Below, piece by piece: positions 36,061 through 49,308 of a stretch of DNA of 64,000 nucleotides (the first letter of the stretch is position 1; every line of letters begins with the position of its first letter). Origin of the DNA: Lingula anatina (lineage: Eukaryota > Brachiopoda > Lingulata > Lingulida > Lingulidae). The stretch lies in contig NW_019775691.1 of NCBI RefSeq assembly GCF_001039355.2, positions 709,325 through 773,324 of the forward strand, written 5' to 3'. The position numbers and the translations under genes were made by a program. Under the pieces are notes generated by a model. The model was not told the DNA's origin, ran no database searches, and saw only the letters and a list, made by a program, of their open reading frames with translations.

Positions 36061-38427
36061 TTAATGGTGGTGCGGTTGATCACGTCCGTGATTGTGGTAG
36101 TGACCCTCGCTGTCATGGTAACCGCCTCGACCGTGCGCATGGAACCTCCCTTGCCCGTCCACGTGACCCGAGCTGCGGTGGGTGATTGGTTCTTTGTCTG
36201 CGTCACACAGGTGATAGCCGTCTTCTCTGGGGTCATGGCAGTTGTCCTTCATGAACTGGCACCTGGAATTATCGAGGAAAAAAAGAATATTGGAACAAAC
36301 AAACAAACAAACAAACAAACAAACAGAGTTCATGGATAAGCGTTTGTTGTTATCGATATCGAGGCTATACCGGTATATTCGTTACTGAATTAAATTCAAA
36401 TGCTTTCATTTTATTTCATTCTATATATGAAATGAGATTTAAGGGGCCTGTGTTTTGGAGAGGAGAGGTAGGGAAGAGGAGGAGACTTTAACAAACGTGC
36501 GTTTCAAGTTATTAACTTACAAATTCTTGTGTTCTATTTCCCCGTTTCCTAAGTCTTTGCACAAGAACTTCCCAATCATAGGTCGAGGGCATTCGCCAGT
36601 TTTTCGGATTTTTTGACAAGCGCGGCTTACCATGCGCGCTCTATCACGGGCGCCCAAAGCCAGTGCTGAAATATAACAACAAAAACTAATCATACTTCGG
36701 AGACTTGATCTATTTTAGGTCATGCTATGGATGAGACAGATCGGCTTGCAGTATCTGACAATCTTGTCTCATAAACGATAATTAGTGTTTGTAACATCGC
36801 ATCAAAGATTTGAGAAAGAGAGGGAGAGAGAACTCGTTCAAGCTTTCTTGTAAAAATAATCGCGCTCTCCCGTGCGCCTTCAACCCCCTAAAAAAAATTA
36901 AATAAATAAACAAAAAACAAAGAAAAGAAAAGAAAAAATGTGGAAGACGTAATTTAAACATCACTAACTGACTTAACCTGTGTGTAATTAGCCCTGTCTC
37001 TCTCCAGATACCACGACTGCCATAAATAAATAAATAAATAAATAAATAAAGCTTGTACCAATATACACGATCACTTCGTGGGAAGCACAGTGACACTGAC
37101 ATTCACTTGGTCCCTAGTCATATGTAAACAGACTTGCAGCAATTTCATATATTCATAAAATTAAATATACAGAAACAACACCTGTACAGTTATATTACAA
37201 TTATCAGCCTTGAATATAGACTACTGGTTGTACCTGTATAGTGTTATTTATATGTATATACATACAATTTTAACTTAATATTACCTATGGCATTATTCTA
37301 CTAAAACTAATAAAGATTATTATTGCCTATCTTAGCATTGCTAAAACTAATAAAGTTTATTACTGTCAATTGTGTACGTATCTTATCAAATCATCTATTG
37401 CAATTGGTACATATACATGTACTTTTTTCTTTCCTATACTATGTAAACAAACAGAAGAAGCAAAAGTAGCATAAACAGCCAACAATGATAAACGTGTAAC
37501 ATAACAAGCTGGAATAAATTACTTATTATTACTATATCTACATCGCTGCTTAATCTTGATATATATCTTGGTTGAGAACATAAGCCAGAATACGCGTGAG
37601 ACAAAGACCAGGTTGTGGCTCCCGTACGTGTGATTCTGCAAAACACGTGGCTCCCAACTGTTACAACAGTTCCGGCAATAACAAACACTGACATCTGGTT
37701 TGGAATACCAACCCTGCAGGAACACAGAGCGTTGACATGAGAAACTGCTATTTATACACACAAAGGAAAGACCCAACAGCCGAGGCAGCTAAATTCAGAA
37801 TGTTTAGCTCAAGGCAAGACGCCCGTCGTCTCTTTATACTGTCACATTGCCAACATGGAGATAAAATAAATTTAATATTTTAAATATAAGCTTGACCCTG
37901 AATTTGGTTATGAACTTCCAATAAAACCATGTATTTTGGGTGTTACTTTTTATTATATTTTAACTGCACATTGATTTTTCAAGGATAGCCATGAACTTTC
38001 CCTAAACCATGCGTTTTGGTGTTAATTTTAATTTCATTTAAGCTTTACCCTGAATTTTCAAAGATAGTTATGAATTTTCCTTAAAACCATGCATTTTTCC
38101 TTTACTTTTAATTATATAAGCTGCACCCTGCCTAGGATTCGTAGATAGCTATATGAAGTTTCCTTAAAGCCATGCACTTTGGCGTTATTTTTTATTTAGG
38201 GAAATGTCGAATAAAAAATCCTGTAATATGAGAATAATATGTGGAACAAACACATAACCGTTACGTTATTAAGTGCCCAGAAGATTTTAATTCCAACAGG
38301 TAGGCTGCATAAAATAAAGAACGCTTTGCCTACGCTTACTTTTCTCTGTGTCACACCCACTTGTAGACCACAGGGTAAACATGGACTCACCTATCAAAAG
38401 CACGAAGATCACTCCATATTTCATCAT
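36061..38427 (-). CDS. Small secreted six-Cys (Kazal-like) protein with His-rich tail
   Basis: A 127-residue secreted protein in three coding exons: 38427-38391, 36665-36521 and 36262-36061 (384 nt), with GT-AG borders. Residues 1 to about 18 are a signal peptide. The mature part has six Cys (29, 38, 48, 62, 69, 80). The block around 60-69 (KNLCQFMKDNC, C-x6-C) resembles the C4-C5 segment of Kazal/follistatin-type domains, but the C3-C4 spacing of 13 is long, so the assignment is tentative. Residues 88-127 contain 11 His in 40, mixed with Gly, Arg, Tyr and acidic residues, and end in three His. This suggests binding of zinc or copper, or a role in an extracellular matrix (inference). The first intron is about 1.7 kb. 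Two CACGTG boxes lie at about 38543-38562, just upstream of the start. No close relative was recognised. Confidence 0.75.
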
Positions 38428-38540
38428 TTTGACGGACAGTTGTTCCCAAGTCTTCCGCCTAAAGTTAGACTACGGTAGTTTTCTTCGATAAGCGTTCGCA
38501 GCAGCGGTTCTGGGTCTTTTATGTCAGACTGAAACTGCCT

Positions 38541-38563
38541 GTGATCACGTGACGGTCACGTGC
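38541..38563. promoter_or_regulatory. Paired CACGTG boxes upstream of the His-rich secreted protein
   Basis: The sequence tcacgtgacggtcacgtgcc holds two palindromic E-boxes about 115-135 bases upstream of the start codon. Whether they act is unknown. Confidence 0.3.
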
Positions 38564-39901
38564 CACGCGCAACATTGATTTTGGACATCGTTTTCGCTGC
38601 GTTTTGTTTGCCTTTCAAGACCTGGAAGGTCGATCAAGCCTTTGATAAAGTAACTTTCACCTATTAACTTGACCATATTCCACGCGTTGCAAAACTATTG
38701 AAAAGCGGCGATGCCTTGACCAGTTGTTATCCTTTTGATGCAAAAACATCTGATATGTAGGCTAAATAAATTAACTTAAAGGGGAATGAAGTCCCCTTTT
38801 ATTGTCGGTTTTTTAAGTAGACCTATAGACTGACAGGCCAACTTTGGAATGGGCCGGGTTTCATCCAATACAAGTGACTTTATCAGATTACATGGTATAT
38901 CAAAATATGGTTATATTAATCCAAGCTACATATGTTTTTAAGAGGCGTATTCGTTCCTCTGGATTTTGATGCAAGGAGGTGCTGGGCTTGGTCTGAACTA
39001 CCCCCCCCCCCCCTCCTTGATTATTTTCTGGTACGATGTATATAGAGGGACATAAACATAAATTCGTTAACCTCGAAAAAGGAATTTGGTAAATTTGTTG
39101 CTCTTTGGCACCTAAAACAATCGTTTAAGTCGGAAAACCCCCTATTGGTGTTTTAACCATACTCAGCCTACTCCATTGGTTTGTATTCGCTGTCCTTTCG
39201 GCCTTGTTTTCTCTTTTTAGCATAACCTTGACACCAACATGATTTCCACAGGCTGATTTAATTTAGAACTCGTTCTCCCAGTCAGTTTCAGTTACATGCT
39301 ATTTCCCTTGTTTTATGGGATCAGAACTTCAAAAGTTCAGAAAAAAAAGGGATAAGCGTGTTTTTCGTCAAGAAAATGACATAAACGCGTTTATCTTTAT
39401 ACGCTGGGCAGATGCCAAAGGTTGCCCCTGATTGAGTCGCGATGTGGCGCAAAGCAAAACATGTTATTGCGTCTTTAGACTCACGATGACGCCCAAAGAA
39501 CGAAAAGAATTAAAAACAAAAGAACGCTTTTGTGAGAAATATTTTTTAAAAATTTTATAGCTTAAAAAAAGGAAAAGAAAAGGTCACTGGAATACAATTG
39601 CCGTACGTGTGATTAAGAAATTTGTTTTATACAAAACAGAAACTTGACTTACTTTACGCAAAAGTTTACTGCTTGACCGAGCGAGTGAAAGGATCGATCA
39701 CGCGTTCAACAAGGCACGCACCAAACGGACTTAAAACTCCATGCAATAACCAACATCACGCAGCATCGTGCAAGCCACAGGAGCCATGTCAAGTTCCATA
39801 GTGAATAAACAGAACTGCCTAATCAAGAGGTCAATCAAGTCCGCTTATTTATAAACAGTATTCAAATGGTACAAAAAAGTAAAATTTTTAAAGATTTTTT
39901 T

Positions 39902-39906
<5 letters not shown>

Positions 39907-39988
<82 letters not shown>
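39907..39988. repeat. Compound (TG)n(GA)n microsatellite
   Basis: A TG tract passes directly into a GA tract. Confidence 0.95.
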
Positions 39989-39990
<2 letters not shown>

Positions 39991-40233
39991 TGCGTGTGTT
40001 CAAAAGCCAGTTTACACAGGACAGTTTTCTTGGCCTGGGTAAATCAGGACTTTCTGGCTTATGTTTGTTTCTACATGTGTACTTTGTTAACACTTTCCTG
40101 GGTAAATCAGGGTTTCACGGCGTGGGTTTGTTTTTACTTTGATAACACTATAGGATTCCAAACTCTTGACAGCACCCTGAGATCCACTGGATACTGGGAA
40201 CTGCACCAATATAAGATCTACCATGCGTCCTAG

Positions 40234-40449
40234 GGTGCATTCCCAGAGTATTAGATCGATCCAGAAATTTAGATTTAGATCGACCTAACTCCCTGGGGGT
40301 TTCACGCTGAATTGCAGTCAGCCGAGCGGGCACCATAGTTAATTGCCCCCTTACAGCTTTTAGTAGGCAGGACAGACGCTTAAGCCGGCTGAGCTGACAG
40401 TGAGACTCCCCACAGGGACAGATCGATCTAAAATCTATGGGAATGGCGT
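40234..40449. mobile_element. Foldback MITE-like element, GCATTCCC family
   Basis: Left end gggtgcattcccagagta and right end tctatgggaatggcgtct. It is nearly the same as 19049-19270, including ggttcacgctgaattgcagt and gagactccccacaggga. Confidence 0.85.
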
Positions 40450-42749
40450 CTTAGGTAGATAATTAATTAGATAGTTACTGATAGGCACAGCTAATATAAT
40501 TGTGGTGTGGAATCTGCCTTGCCCGAGAGGCATTTATTTGGAAAGAGTGTTAGGCCTATCCAAAACTGAAACGATATTGTCGATTAGACCTTTGAAATTT
40601 CTCTCAAGCAAAAATAGACTTTTAACATTTAGAGGAAGCAAAATATACTTAAAAGCTTCTATCCAACCGCTGCATCTCTTTATGAAAGTAAAACAATATT
40701 CTTGTCGATATCTTTTGGATTTTAATTTAAATTCTACAGTCGATCTTACTTGATTTTCAATACTGTATAAAGAGGCATACGGGATAGCATACCGTATGTT
40801 ATATACTGGTAATGTTTATCAATATTAGACCCCCCCCCTTAAACTAACCAAAAAATCTATTGTCTTCAAGCTGAAGAAGCGAGCATAATATCGGCAGAGC
40901 CAATTAAGATATTGAAGATATGGCCAACCCGATGAATAGGCCTAAGACCTAAGTAAGCATTTGATAAACATTTTATGGGGAAAACGAAGACAGTGTGAAC
41001 CAAGTTTTCATGTAAAAAAGGGGATGTTGGTATGTCTACTTTGGGTGGGTCCTGTTCAAGTGACATGCTGGTGGCACATGTCGAAGGAATTATTAAATTT
41101 TCCAGAATTTGCGTCGATCAGAGAGGAAGTTTCATGTCGTCCAAATTCTATTTTCTTGTTTTTGGTTCCGACTTTCTGAAACACCCAGAAGAGGCACTCT
41201 TTTAATCTCTTTATCAAGTCACAGAGAAGGGAAGTGTCTGGTCTCCAACACATCCGACGTCACTCTCACCTTCCTTTATTCCAACACTGATTTATGCCCT
41301 GTGCGGTGCTGTAAATCATGAAACAATAGCTACGGACATGTGCATATTCTGACCAAACAAGCGAGAACAAAAAAAAAAAAAAAAAAAAACTCTTCTGAAG
41401 ACGAAATGCTGCTGAGTCCACATATGGAGAAGAGAAGCAACAATTTAGCTATTTTAATTTGAGCTTAGATTAATTGTTACAGTGTCCAGTTACAAAAAAA
41501 AAAAAAAAAAAAAAAATTACCTCCATTGCTTTTGCTGTTTTCAGATCAAATCTTGAAAGGCATAAATTGGTAGCCTAAATAAGCCCAAGCCGTGAAATTG
41601 GCAAACTGCTCTCGGGATTTTTTCTTTATTGATCGGCTGCTTGACATTTTTAATATTTTTTACCTGATAACAGTACCCATTGTGTACGTAGACCTACAGT
41701 AGGCCTACCTCTAGTGCACCGTCTACTAGTAGGCCCTACGCCTTTTTTCCTATCTTTCTTTCTGCTTCTTCCCATTATCTTTTTTTTTTTTTTTTTAATG
41801 AAAAACGGTCAACTTATAATTACAGCACCTATAGTAGGAAAAAAAAAAAACACAATCGGTTAAGTGTTAACAACAAATTTCATAAAACCCAAATATTGAC
41901 AATGCAGTAATATGACGTAGGCCTACATGGCACCTTGTAGCTGTATCATAGCGTGGGAAAAGCCTGTATATATGCATGCACACCTAAAATTACTCCCAAT
42001 ACTACACGGTGAAAATTGAGTTTATGAAGATTTCTATATTCTTAAATACCAAACCCAATGGACATGCAAACATAAAATACAGTTGATGAAACAGCAAATC
42101 GTGTTTGTTTTTCGAACACCCTCTGCCTCTCCCACAAAAAAAAAAAAAAACCCGTCCCCATGTGTGCCGCGCATCCATTGCACGCATAATGACGTCACTT
42201 CCCAAAATGGTTGTCTGCGGGTAATCCCAAAAACAATATCACCTAGGAAAACGGAAAAGAGGTGTGTTTTTGCCAGTTGTTGAACACTATGCTTTCACAG
42301 GGACTTTGCATGGTGCTTATGGTCTTGAAGATAGATCCGTGAAAGTGTACTAGCAATCGACAACTAGCAGCAATCGTATGTGTATTTTAATTTTGACAGA
42401 AAACTCAGTGATCATAAGAAGAGTTAAGAGGAGGGGTTACGAGATAAAAGAAACTGACAAAATATGAACTAACAACATGTAACGATATGGTGACTAGTGA
42501 TCAGGAAATGTACTGATCATTCAAGTTAAATCTTATTATTCTCGAAAGTTTAAACATATTTACTAATTAATAAGCTAGTGAGTAACTTTGTTTTATATTA
42601 CGCATTGCACAGTGATAAATACAATTATAAATGCATTATAGATTTCACTGTCTGATTCTTGCCACATGTACAGTCTTCACGCCAAGGTGAATTCTTTTTC
42701 CAGAGACCAATATCTCTAGGGATAGTGAACTGAGGCAAAGTGTACATGT

Positions 42750-43127
42750 ATGACGGCTGCCGCTGGGATGATAGGCTTTATGAAGACCAAGAACTTTTTC
42801 ATCCTCATCCTGTCTCTCCTCACCCTCTCGGCCACCATATGGCTAGCAGTCAATCCAACACCACACATACGAACTATTGTCACCGAGACACATAAGCAGA
42901 TCTCCAATCTTAAAAATGTTCAGATTGTTCGAGAAAAGACTTTAGTTTTGGATGAAAAGTACCTGGATTTATTGGGGTTTAATTACAGTACTAACAATTA
43001 TCCTGCAGGGGGAGTAGGGAAGGAACATGTATTGCCGTATTTAGTGACTGCTGTGTCTTCTAAGAATACAGAACAAGTAAGTATACAGGAAGTCTGGTTT
43101 CTCTCTCTCTCCGTCTCGTTCCCTCCC

Positions 43128-43179
<52 letters not shown>

Positions 43180-45123
43180 CTAAAAGGATGTATTTGTTTG
43201 ACAAGAATTTAAGATGCTTCATAATGAAGTAATTTTTCTTCTGTCATCAGCTTAATATTGAAATAGCTGATGAAATTCTTCTCTGTCAAGATGCTTCAAT
43301 TTTACAGCAAGTAAACTGCTTGAATAATCTTTTATAATGAAGGAAAGTATGTATTCTTAAAATATTATTTAGCTGTTACTCACTATTTATTATAATTTCT
43401 GTGAAGTTCAATGAATTTATTATGTTTTTCATTCAGGTACAGCTTCTGCTTGAGTCGAAGAAAAAGTTTTTGAAGAAACTATTGAAAACTGTGGTATTTG
43501 ACTTAGGTCTTGGCTCATATGATCTTAATAAGGTACAGTAAGGCAAATGCAGAAAGGAACAAATGTTGTAAGGATAAAAGAACAATGTACAAGTGGATAC
43601 AGATATAACATGTGACCAGGCATATTTGTCTGCAGAAGCTAATTTGTACTTGTTATGGAAATCCCCCAAGATAGTCTTAAATGAGGCGGGATTAACTGAT
43701 AAGCAAAAACAGGGTGAAGTGGATAAGTTCAGTAAGTTTTTATTCATTGCTAACCACACTAGATATTATGCTGAATTTTATATCTGATCTGATCTCCTTC
43801 AATCCCCTTGAAACCTTGCTTTATTTTGGGCCAATTCCAAAACTCTGTGCTGTCTAGGATGATTGTGTTTGTAAAACACAAGTCTTTAAATGCACCTATA
43901 AAAATATTTTCTTATTTTAATTATTAATTTAATTGTGTATTTAACAGACAAAGCCTGAAATGCAAGGTACAATTTTCTTTACACTATAAAGTCCTGTTTT
44001 TCAGCATCAGAGGCAGAATCATCTTGTAACCACCTCTTTTCTCTCTCAGCTGAGTGGAGAACAGTTCAAAATCTGATGATGGTTGGTCTTTGATTCACTT
44101 TGAATTCATCTTTTCTCCTTTCAGTTAAAATTAGCATGCAACTTCACAAGTAGTTGTGAAATAAGAAAATTCAAGTTTGATGATTTCCCATCACATGTGA
44201 CTGACCTTGATATTAAAGCATACAAACCAGTGTGTATACAGGTGAGGATATGAAAAGATCTCCCCTCTCTCTCTCCCTTTTTCTCACACACCCCCACACA
44301 CACCTTCTACCTCTCTTCCCCCCTCTCTTCCTCTCTTCCTCTCCTTGTCCCCTTCGTTCTCATTGTGAGTATTTCTTAAGATGTTGCTTTTACTGTGAAT
44401 TCATTAGCATTAACTTTCCCTGATTTATTTCTTATATATATTAATTTTAAAAAATGCTAAAATACAAATAATTTTTGTTCAGAATAAAAGGGGATGAATG
44501 AAAGTAGAATGGAAGTCTTTCATTTTTTTGGATCCCATATGAAATAAATGTGATATGTTAATTTATCTGCAAAATATTCCTGATATGTATTTCAGATAAT
44601 ACTTAAGCAGCATCAAGCAGTTTTCTGGAGTGATGCCAACAGATACTTTGTTGCCAGTACTATAGATGGCGCTATAAAACATGCACAAAAGACAGGCTTC
44701 TCAGCTTGGACTCTTGACAGCAAGGACTCCACGTCAACACTGACACATCCAAAGATGTTTGGCTTCTTCAACACAAAACCTGAAGACTATCACTTCCACC
44801 GCATGGTTGAGGCCAATAACCTGATACTCTACAATACCCAGGTTATTCAAGATCAACTGATGCTGCCTTGGGTGCAGTGTGCTCTTGTGAAAGACTGTGT
44901 CGCCCCCTATGGTGCACAAGCCACAGGATGTTCCTTCATTTACAAGCCGCGATATAAATACTCTGGTTGCCACCGTTATGAAATGTCTGGACTTAATATT
45001 ATTCTGGGTCAAGTGTTTAAGCAGAACGAATCCCAGTATACAGTGGATGATGTGATGTTTGGAACTCGAGAGAGATATTTCAATTTGACAAGGACTATCA
45101 TTAAAAGTGTGTCCAAGTCCTAA
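42750..45123 (+). CDS. DUF1647-like type II membrane protein, possible glycosyltransferase
   Basis: A 355-residue protein in four coding exons: 42750-43076, 43437-43532, 44125-44241 and 44596-45123 (1068 nt, all phase 0). A short N-terminal tail and one membrane helix (about 14-34) give a Golgi-type II layout. The luminal part has the blocks VVFDLGLG at the end of exon 2, then FDDFPSHV, YKPVCIQ, and FWSDANRYF at 190-198. This pattern resembles the invertebrate DUF1647 family and fold-related glycosyltransferases, in which a W-x-D-x-S/R block follows a KP..I segment (from memory of the family; not searched). There are several N-glycosylation sequons (NYS, NFT, NES, NLT) and six or more Cys in the last two exons. 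Donor substrate and product are unknown. An acceptor-like tttttccag at about 42702 suggests a 5'UTR exon. Exons 3-4 recur at 47544-48525. Confidence 0.75.
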
Positions 45124-45148
45124 CACAGGGTTTTGAATGAGTTTGGCG

Positions 45149-45416
45149 CCATTCAGAGTAGATGATCCTAGTACTAACTGAACCGCAGACTAGTTATGAA
45201 TTACAACACTTCAAAAGAGATGCTGCTGATTCCTGATGGTCTCTCCACCTCCACACGCGCCATTAAACGGATTAAATGTTGGCTCCAAGGTTTAATTGCT
45301 AGGCCCCTGCAGCAACTGCTTGTGTGGAGACAGGCAGATCATCGAGAATCAGCAGCATCTCTTTTGAAGTGTGGTCGGTGGATCAGTTAGTACTCGGATC
45401 ATCCATTCTGAATGGG
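45149..45416. mobile_element. Foldback MITE-like element beside the 3' end of the DUF1647-like gene
   Basis: Outer arms gccattcagagtagatgatcc and ggatcatccattctgaatgg pair. Inner arms cacttcaaaagagatgctgctga and the inverse near 45348-45372 pair closely. The element starts about 25 bases past the stop codon, so it may lie in the 3' untranslated region. Its second copy is at 48549-48817. Confidence 0.9.
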
Positions 45417-45657
45417 GACTTCTATTGGCTCATGTGTTTCTTGGCTTTTTTATGTTGTTAATTTGCAGATTTGATTATTTACTTTTTATGTTTGTTTTCG
45501 AGTTTATCATTACATGGACATAAATGTTGTGATCACTGTTTGAACAAACATTTCAGATCATGTTGTTTTTTTTTTTTAATTGGTTTTATTATTTTGTAAA
45601 TTATTATTTTAAACCTCAGGGAAAAAAGGTATTGAATGAAAGTCCTTGATTAGCTAA

Positions 45658-45877
45658 TTACCCCCGCCAAGGAGGTTAATATGTTTTCAGCCCTGTTTGT
45701 CTGTCTGTCTGTTTGTCATCAACATAACTCAATTTTTGAGGAAATTTTCAGGCTAGGTCAGAAATGGGTTAACTTAGAGGTGATTAGTTTTTGGTGGTGA
45801 TCCGGATCAATAATCAATAATAATAAAAAATCCCTGCCTTGGCGGGGTCTGCGCTTTCGGAGTGCTTTTCTAGTTTC
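45658..45877. repeat. Dispersed repeat ending in the cttggcgg...cttttctagt motif
   Basis: It starts cccccgccaaggaggttaat and ends ccttggcggggtctgcgc then ggagtgcttttctagtt. It is present again at 49065-49308, and the end alone at 27195-27234. It looks like the ends of a widespread DNA element with internal inverted ccccgccaagg. The class is not assigned. Confidence 0.65.
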
Positions 45878-46129
45878 AATCATGTTATCATCTAAAAAAA
45901 AATTAGAACAATATAATTTTTCATCAGTGCAAACATTTAGTTTAGATTCTGCACAATAGCTCAATGTATTACAAGTAAAGAGAGAAAAAGTTTTATCTTG
46001 TCAGTGCTTTTTAGATATTGTTGTAAACATCTTAGTTATTGGAGGTGTAGCGAATGTTTTTTTTTTTAGTGCCTGTGTCATTGGTGTGTTTTGTGTGTGC
46101 ATGCTGTTACTCTCAGACTGATCTTTTCA

Positions 46130-47006
46130 ACGAGGGAAAATTGTGAATTTTACAGATGCTGTATTTTTTAGTCATAACTTTTAATTTAGAACATTCCTGT
46201 AGAGTGGCAGCAACAAAATTGAAAAGCAGGCTACTCTATAGTTCTGTTCTATGCAGTAAAAGCACCACAAATACTATGTAGAAATATTAGATAGTGATAT
46301 TAATGTATCTGAAAGTTTGATAATTCATGTCCATTGAAAAGATCGAGTCATGATATTGTTGTGTACGTTTTTACGTCCAACCCCCAAAAAGAACTTACCA
46401 AATAGTCAATAACCCTCTGACAAGTGATGAAATAAAACAAATTTCATGGAATTGTTTTAATGAGTATTTTTATTACGCAAAATGCTTCAGAAACAATGTG
46501 GAAAAAGAATAATAACATAGCATATGTGCCCACAACACTGCTATAACAGACAGAAGCCATCTAGAGGGAGGACTGACAAGAAAATCTGAGATTTTTTAAA
46601 AATCAAAATTAGTCATTTTGCATACTTAAGTGGACTACTTCAGTGGTCCTATGATAATGTTCTTAAAAGAAAAGGCAAATATGCCAATTTGGACTAGAAA
46701 ATGCCCCCTTATTTAATTATGCATATAATATTTTTAGGAAAGGCTTATACATACGCAAATGTGGAACATTTGAAGCGTGGTTATTGACACTGCATTTTGG
46801 TATGTTCATTAGCAATAACAATTGTCCCCATAAATGAGATATGTGCACGTCCTCTGTGATTATGGTGATTACTCATAACTTCTCATTGGGGAAATTTGTG
46901 AATTTCAAGGTACTGTATGTTTTAAGTAACAATTTCTTAAAATTATTGCAATCCTGTCGAGTGGTAGCAACAAAATTAAAAAGCAGGTTACTCTTACTAT
47001 ATTTTT
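46130..47006. repeat. Internal diverged direct repeat downstream of the gene
   Basis: 46135-46290 and 46850-47006 share gtggyagcaacaaaattraaaagcaggytactct and flanking words. The same pair recurs at 49565-49740 and 50285-50490 in the other block. No ORF of interest is present. Confidence 0.55.
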
Positions 47007-47543
47007 NCAAGCATATTTGTCTGCAGAAGTTAATTTGTACTTGTTATGGAAATCCCCCAAGATAGTCTTAAATGAGGTGGGATTAACTCATAAGCAAAAA
47101 CAGGGTGAAGTGGATAAGTTCTGTAAGTTTTTATTCATTGCTAACCTCACCGGATATTATGCTGAATTTTATATCTGATCTGATCTCCTTCAATCCCCTT
47201 GAAACCTTGCTTTATTTTGGGCCAATTCCAAAACTTTGTGCTGTCTAAGATGATTTTGTTTGTAAAGCACAAGTCTTTAAATGCACCTATAAAAATATTT
47301 TCTCATTTTAATTATTAATTTAATTGTGTATTTAACGGACAATGCCTGAAATGCAAGGTACAATTTTCTTTTTTGTCAAAGTAATATTTTGTCTCATTTA
47401 CACTATAAAGTCCTGTTCTTCAGCATCAGAGGCAGAATCATCTTGTAACCACCTCTTTTCTCTCTCAGCTGAGTGGAGGACAGTTCAAAATCTGATGATG
47501 GTTGGTCTTTGATTCACTTCGAATTCATCTTTTCTCCTTCCAG

Positions 47544-48525
47544 TTAAAATTAGTGTGCAACTTCACAAGTAGTTGTGAAATAAGAAAATTTAAGTTTGAA
47601 GATTTCCCATCACATGTGACTGACCTTGATATTAAAGCATATAAACCAGTGTGTATACAGGTGAGGATATGAAAAGATCTCCCCACTCTCTCTCCCTTTT
47701 TCTCACACCCCCACACACACCTTCTACCTCTCTTTCCCCCTCTCTTCCTCTCCTTGTCCCCTTCGTTCTCATTGTGAGTATTTCTTAAGATGTTGCTTTT
47801 ACTGTGAATTCATTAGCATTAACTTTTCCTGATTTATTTCTTATATATATTTATTTTAAAAAATGCTAAAATACACATAATTTTTGTTAAAAATAAAAGG
47901 GGATGAATGAAAGTAGAATGGAAGACTTTCATTTTTTCTGGATATGAAATTAATGTGATATGTTAATTTATTTGCAAAATATTCCTGATATGTATTTCAG
48001 ATAATACTTAAGCAGCATCAAGCAGTTTTCTGGAGTGATGCCAACAGATACTTTGTTGCTAGTAATATAGATGGCGCTATAAAACATGCACAAAAGACAG
48101 GCTTCTCAGCATGGACTCTTGACAGCAAGGATTCCACATCAACACTGACACATCCAAAGATGTTTGGCTTCTTCAACACAAAACCTGAGGACTATCACTT
48201 CCACCGCATGGTCGAGGCCAATAACCTGATACTCTACAATACCCAGGTTATTCAAGATCAACTGATGCTGCCTTGGGTGCAGTGTGCTCTTGTGAAAGAC
48301 TGTGTCGCCCCCTATGGCGCACAAGCCACAGGATGTTCCTTCATTTACAAGCCGCGTTATAAATACTCTGGTTGCCACCGTTATGAAATGTCTGGACTGA
48401 ATATAATTCTAGGTCAAGTGTTTAAGCAGAACGAATCCCAGTATACAGTGGACGATGTGATGTTTGGGACGCGAGAGAGATTTTTCAATTTGACAAGGAC
48501 TATTAAAAGTGTGTCCAAGTCCTAA
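47544..48525 (+). CDS. Second copy of exons 3-4 of the DUF1647-like gene (5' part absent)
   Basis: Exon 3 at 47544-47660 and exon 4 at 48001-48525 repeat 44125-44241 and 44596-45123 with few changes: one Ile codon is missing near the end (TIKS instead of TIIKS), and ERF replaces ERY. No copy of exons 1 and 2 exists in the window after 47008. The block starts within the equivalent of intron 2. It is therefore either a 5'-truncated gene copy or, more likely because of the single N at 47007, the same gene on another contig or haplotype. Confidence 0.75.
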
Positions 48526-48548
48526 CACAGGGTTTTGAATGAGTTTGG

Positions 48549-48817
48549 CCCCATTCAGAATAGATGATCCTAGTCCTAACTGAACCACAGACTAGTTATG
48601 AATTACAACACTTCAAAAGAGATGCTGCTGATTCCTGATGGTCTCTCCACCTCCACACACGCCATTAAAGGAATTAAATGTCAGCTTCACGGTTTAATTG
48701 CTAGGCCCCTGCAGCAACTGCTCGTGTGGAGACAGGCAGATCATCGAGAATCAGCGGCATCTCTTTTGAAGTGTGGTCGGTGGATCAGTTAGTACTCGGA
48801 TCGTCCATTCTGAATGG
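48549..48817. mobile_element. Foldback MITE-like element, second copy
   Basis: Counterpart of 45149-45416 with a few substitutions in arms and core. Confidence 0.85.
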
Positions 48818-49064
48818 GGACTTTTATTGGCTCATGTGTTTCTTGGCTTTTTTATGTTGTTAATTTGCAGAGTTGATTATTTTCTTTTTATGTTTGTTTT
48901 CGAGTTTATCATTACATGGACATAAATGTTGTGATCAGTGTTTGAACAAACATTTCAGATCATGTTGGTTTTTTCTTTTAAATTGGTTTTATTATTTTGT
49001 AAATTATTATTTTAAACCTCAGGGAAAAAAAGGTATTGAATGAGAGTCCTTGATTAGCTAATTA

Positions 49065-49308
49065 CCCCCGCCAAGGAGGTTAATATGTTTTCAGCCCTGT
49101 TTGTCTGTCTGTCTGTTTGTCATCAACATAACTCAAAAAGTTATGGACCGATTTTTGAGGAAATTTTCAGGCTAGGTCAGAAATGGGTTAACTTAGAGGT
49201 GATTAGTTTTTGGTGGTGATCCGGATCAATAATCAATCAATAATCAATAAAAATAAAAAATCTCTGCCTTGGCGGGGGTCTGCGCTCTCGGAGTGCTTTT
49301 CTAGTTTC
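49065..49308. repeat. Dispersed repeat, second copy
   Basis: Counterpart of 45658-45877. It retains the extra phrase aaaagttatggaccg that the other copy lacks. Confidence 0.65.

Larger units (their letters stand above)
38564..42749. other. Intergenic region without recognised gene
   Basis: About 4 kb between divergent genes. It holds C-runs, a TG/GA microsatellite (39907-39988), a foldback element (40234-40449), A-runs at about 41370 and 41493, and a (T)n at about 41779. No supported exon was found. Confidence 0.5.

Noticed and set aside
39845-40233. ORFs with CVCVCV and ERERER runs
   Set aside because: They are translations of TG and GA microsatellites. The same applies to similar ORFs near 2792, 4547, 6217 and 29014.
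44734-45126. 130-residue minus-strand ORF
   Set aside because: It is antisense to exon 4 of the DUF1647-like gene, which has the splice signals and the phase.
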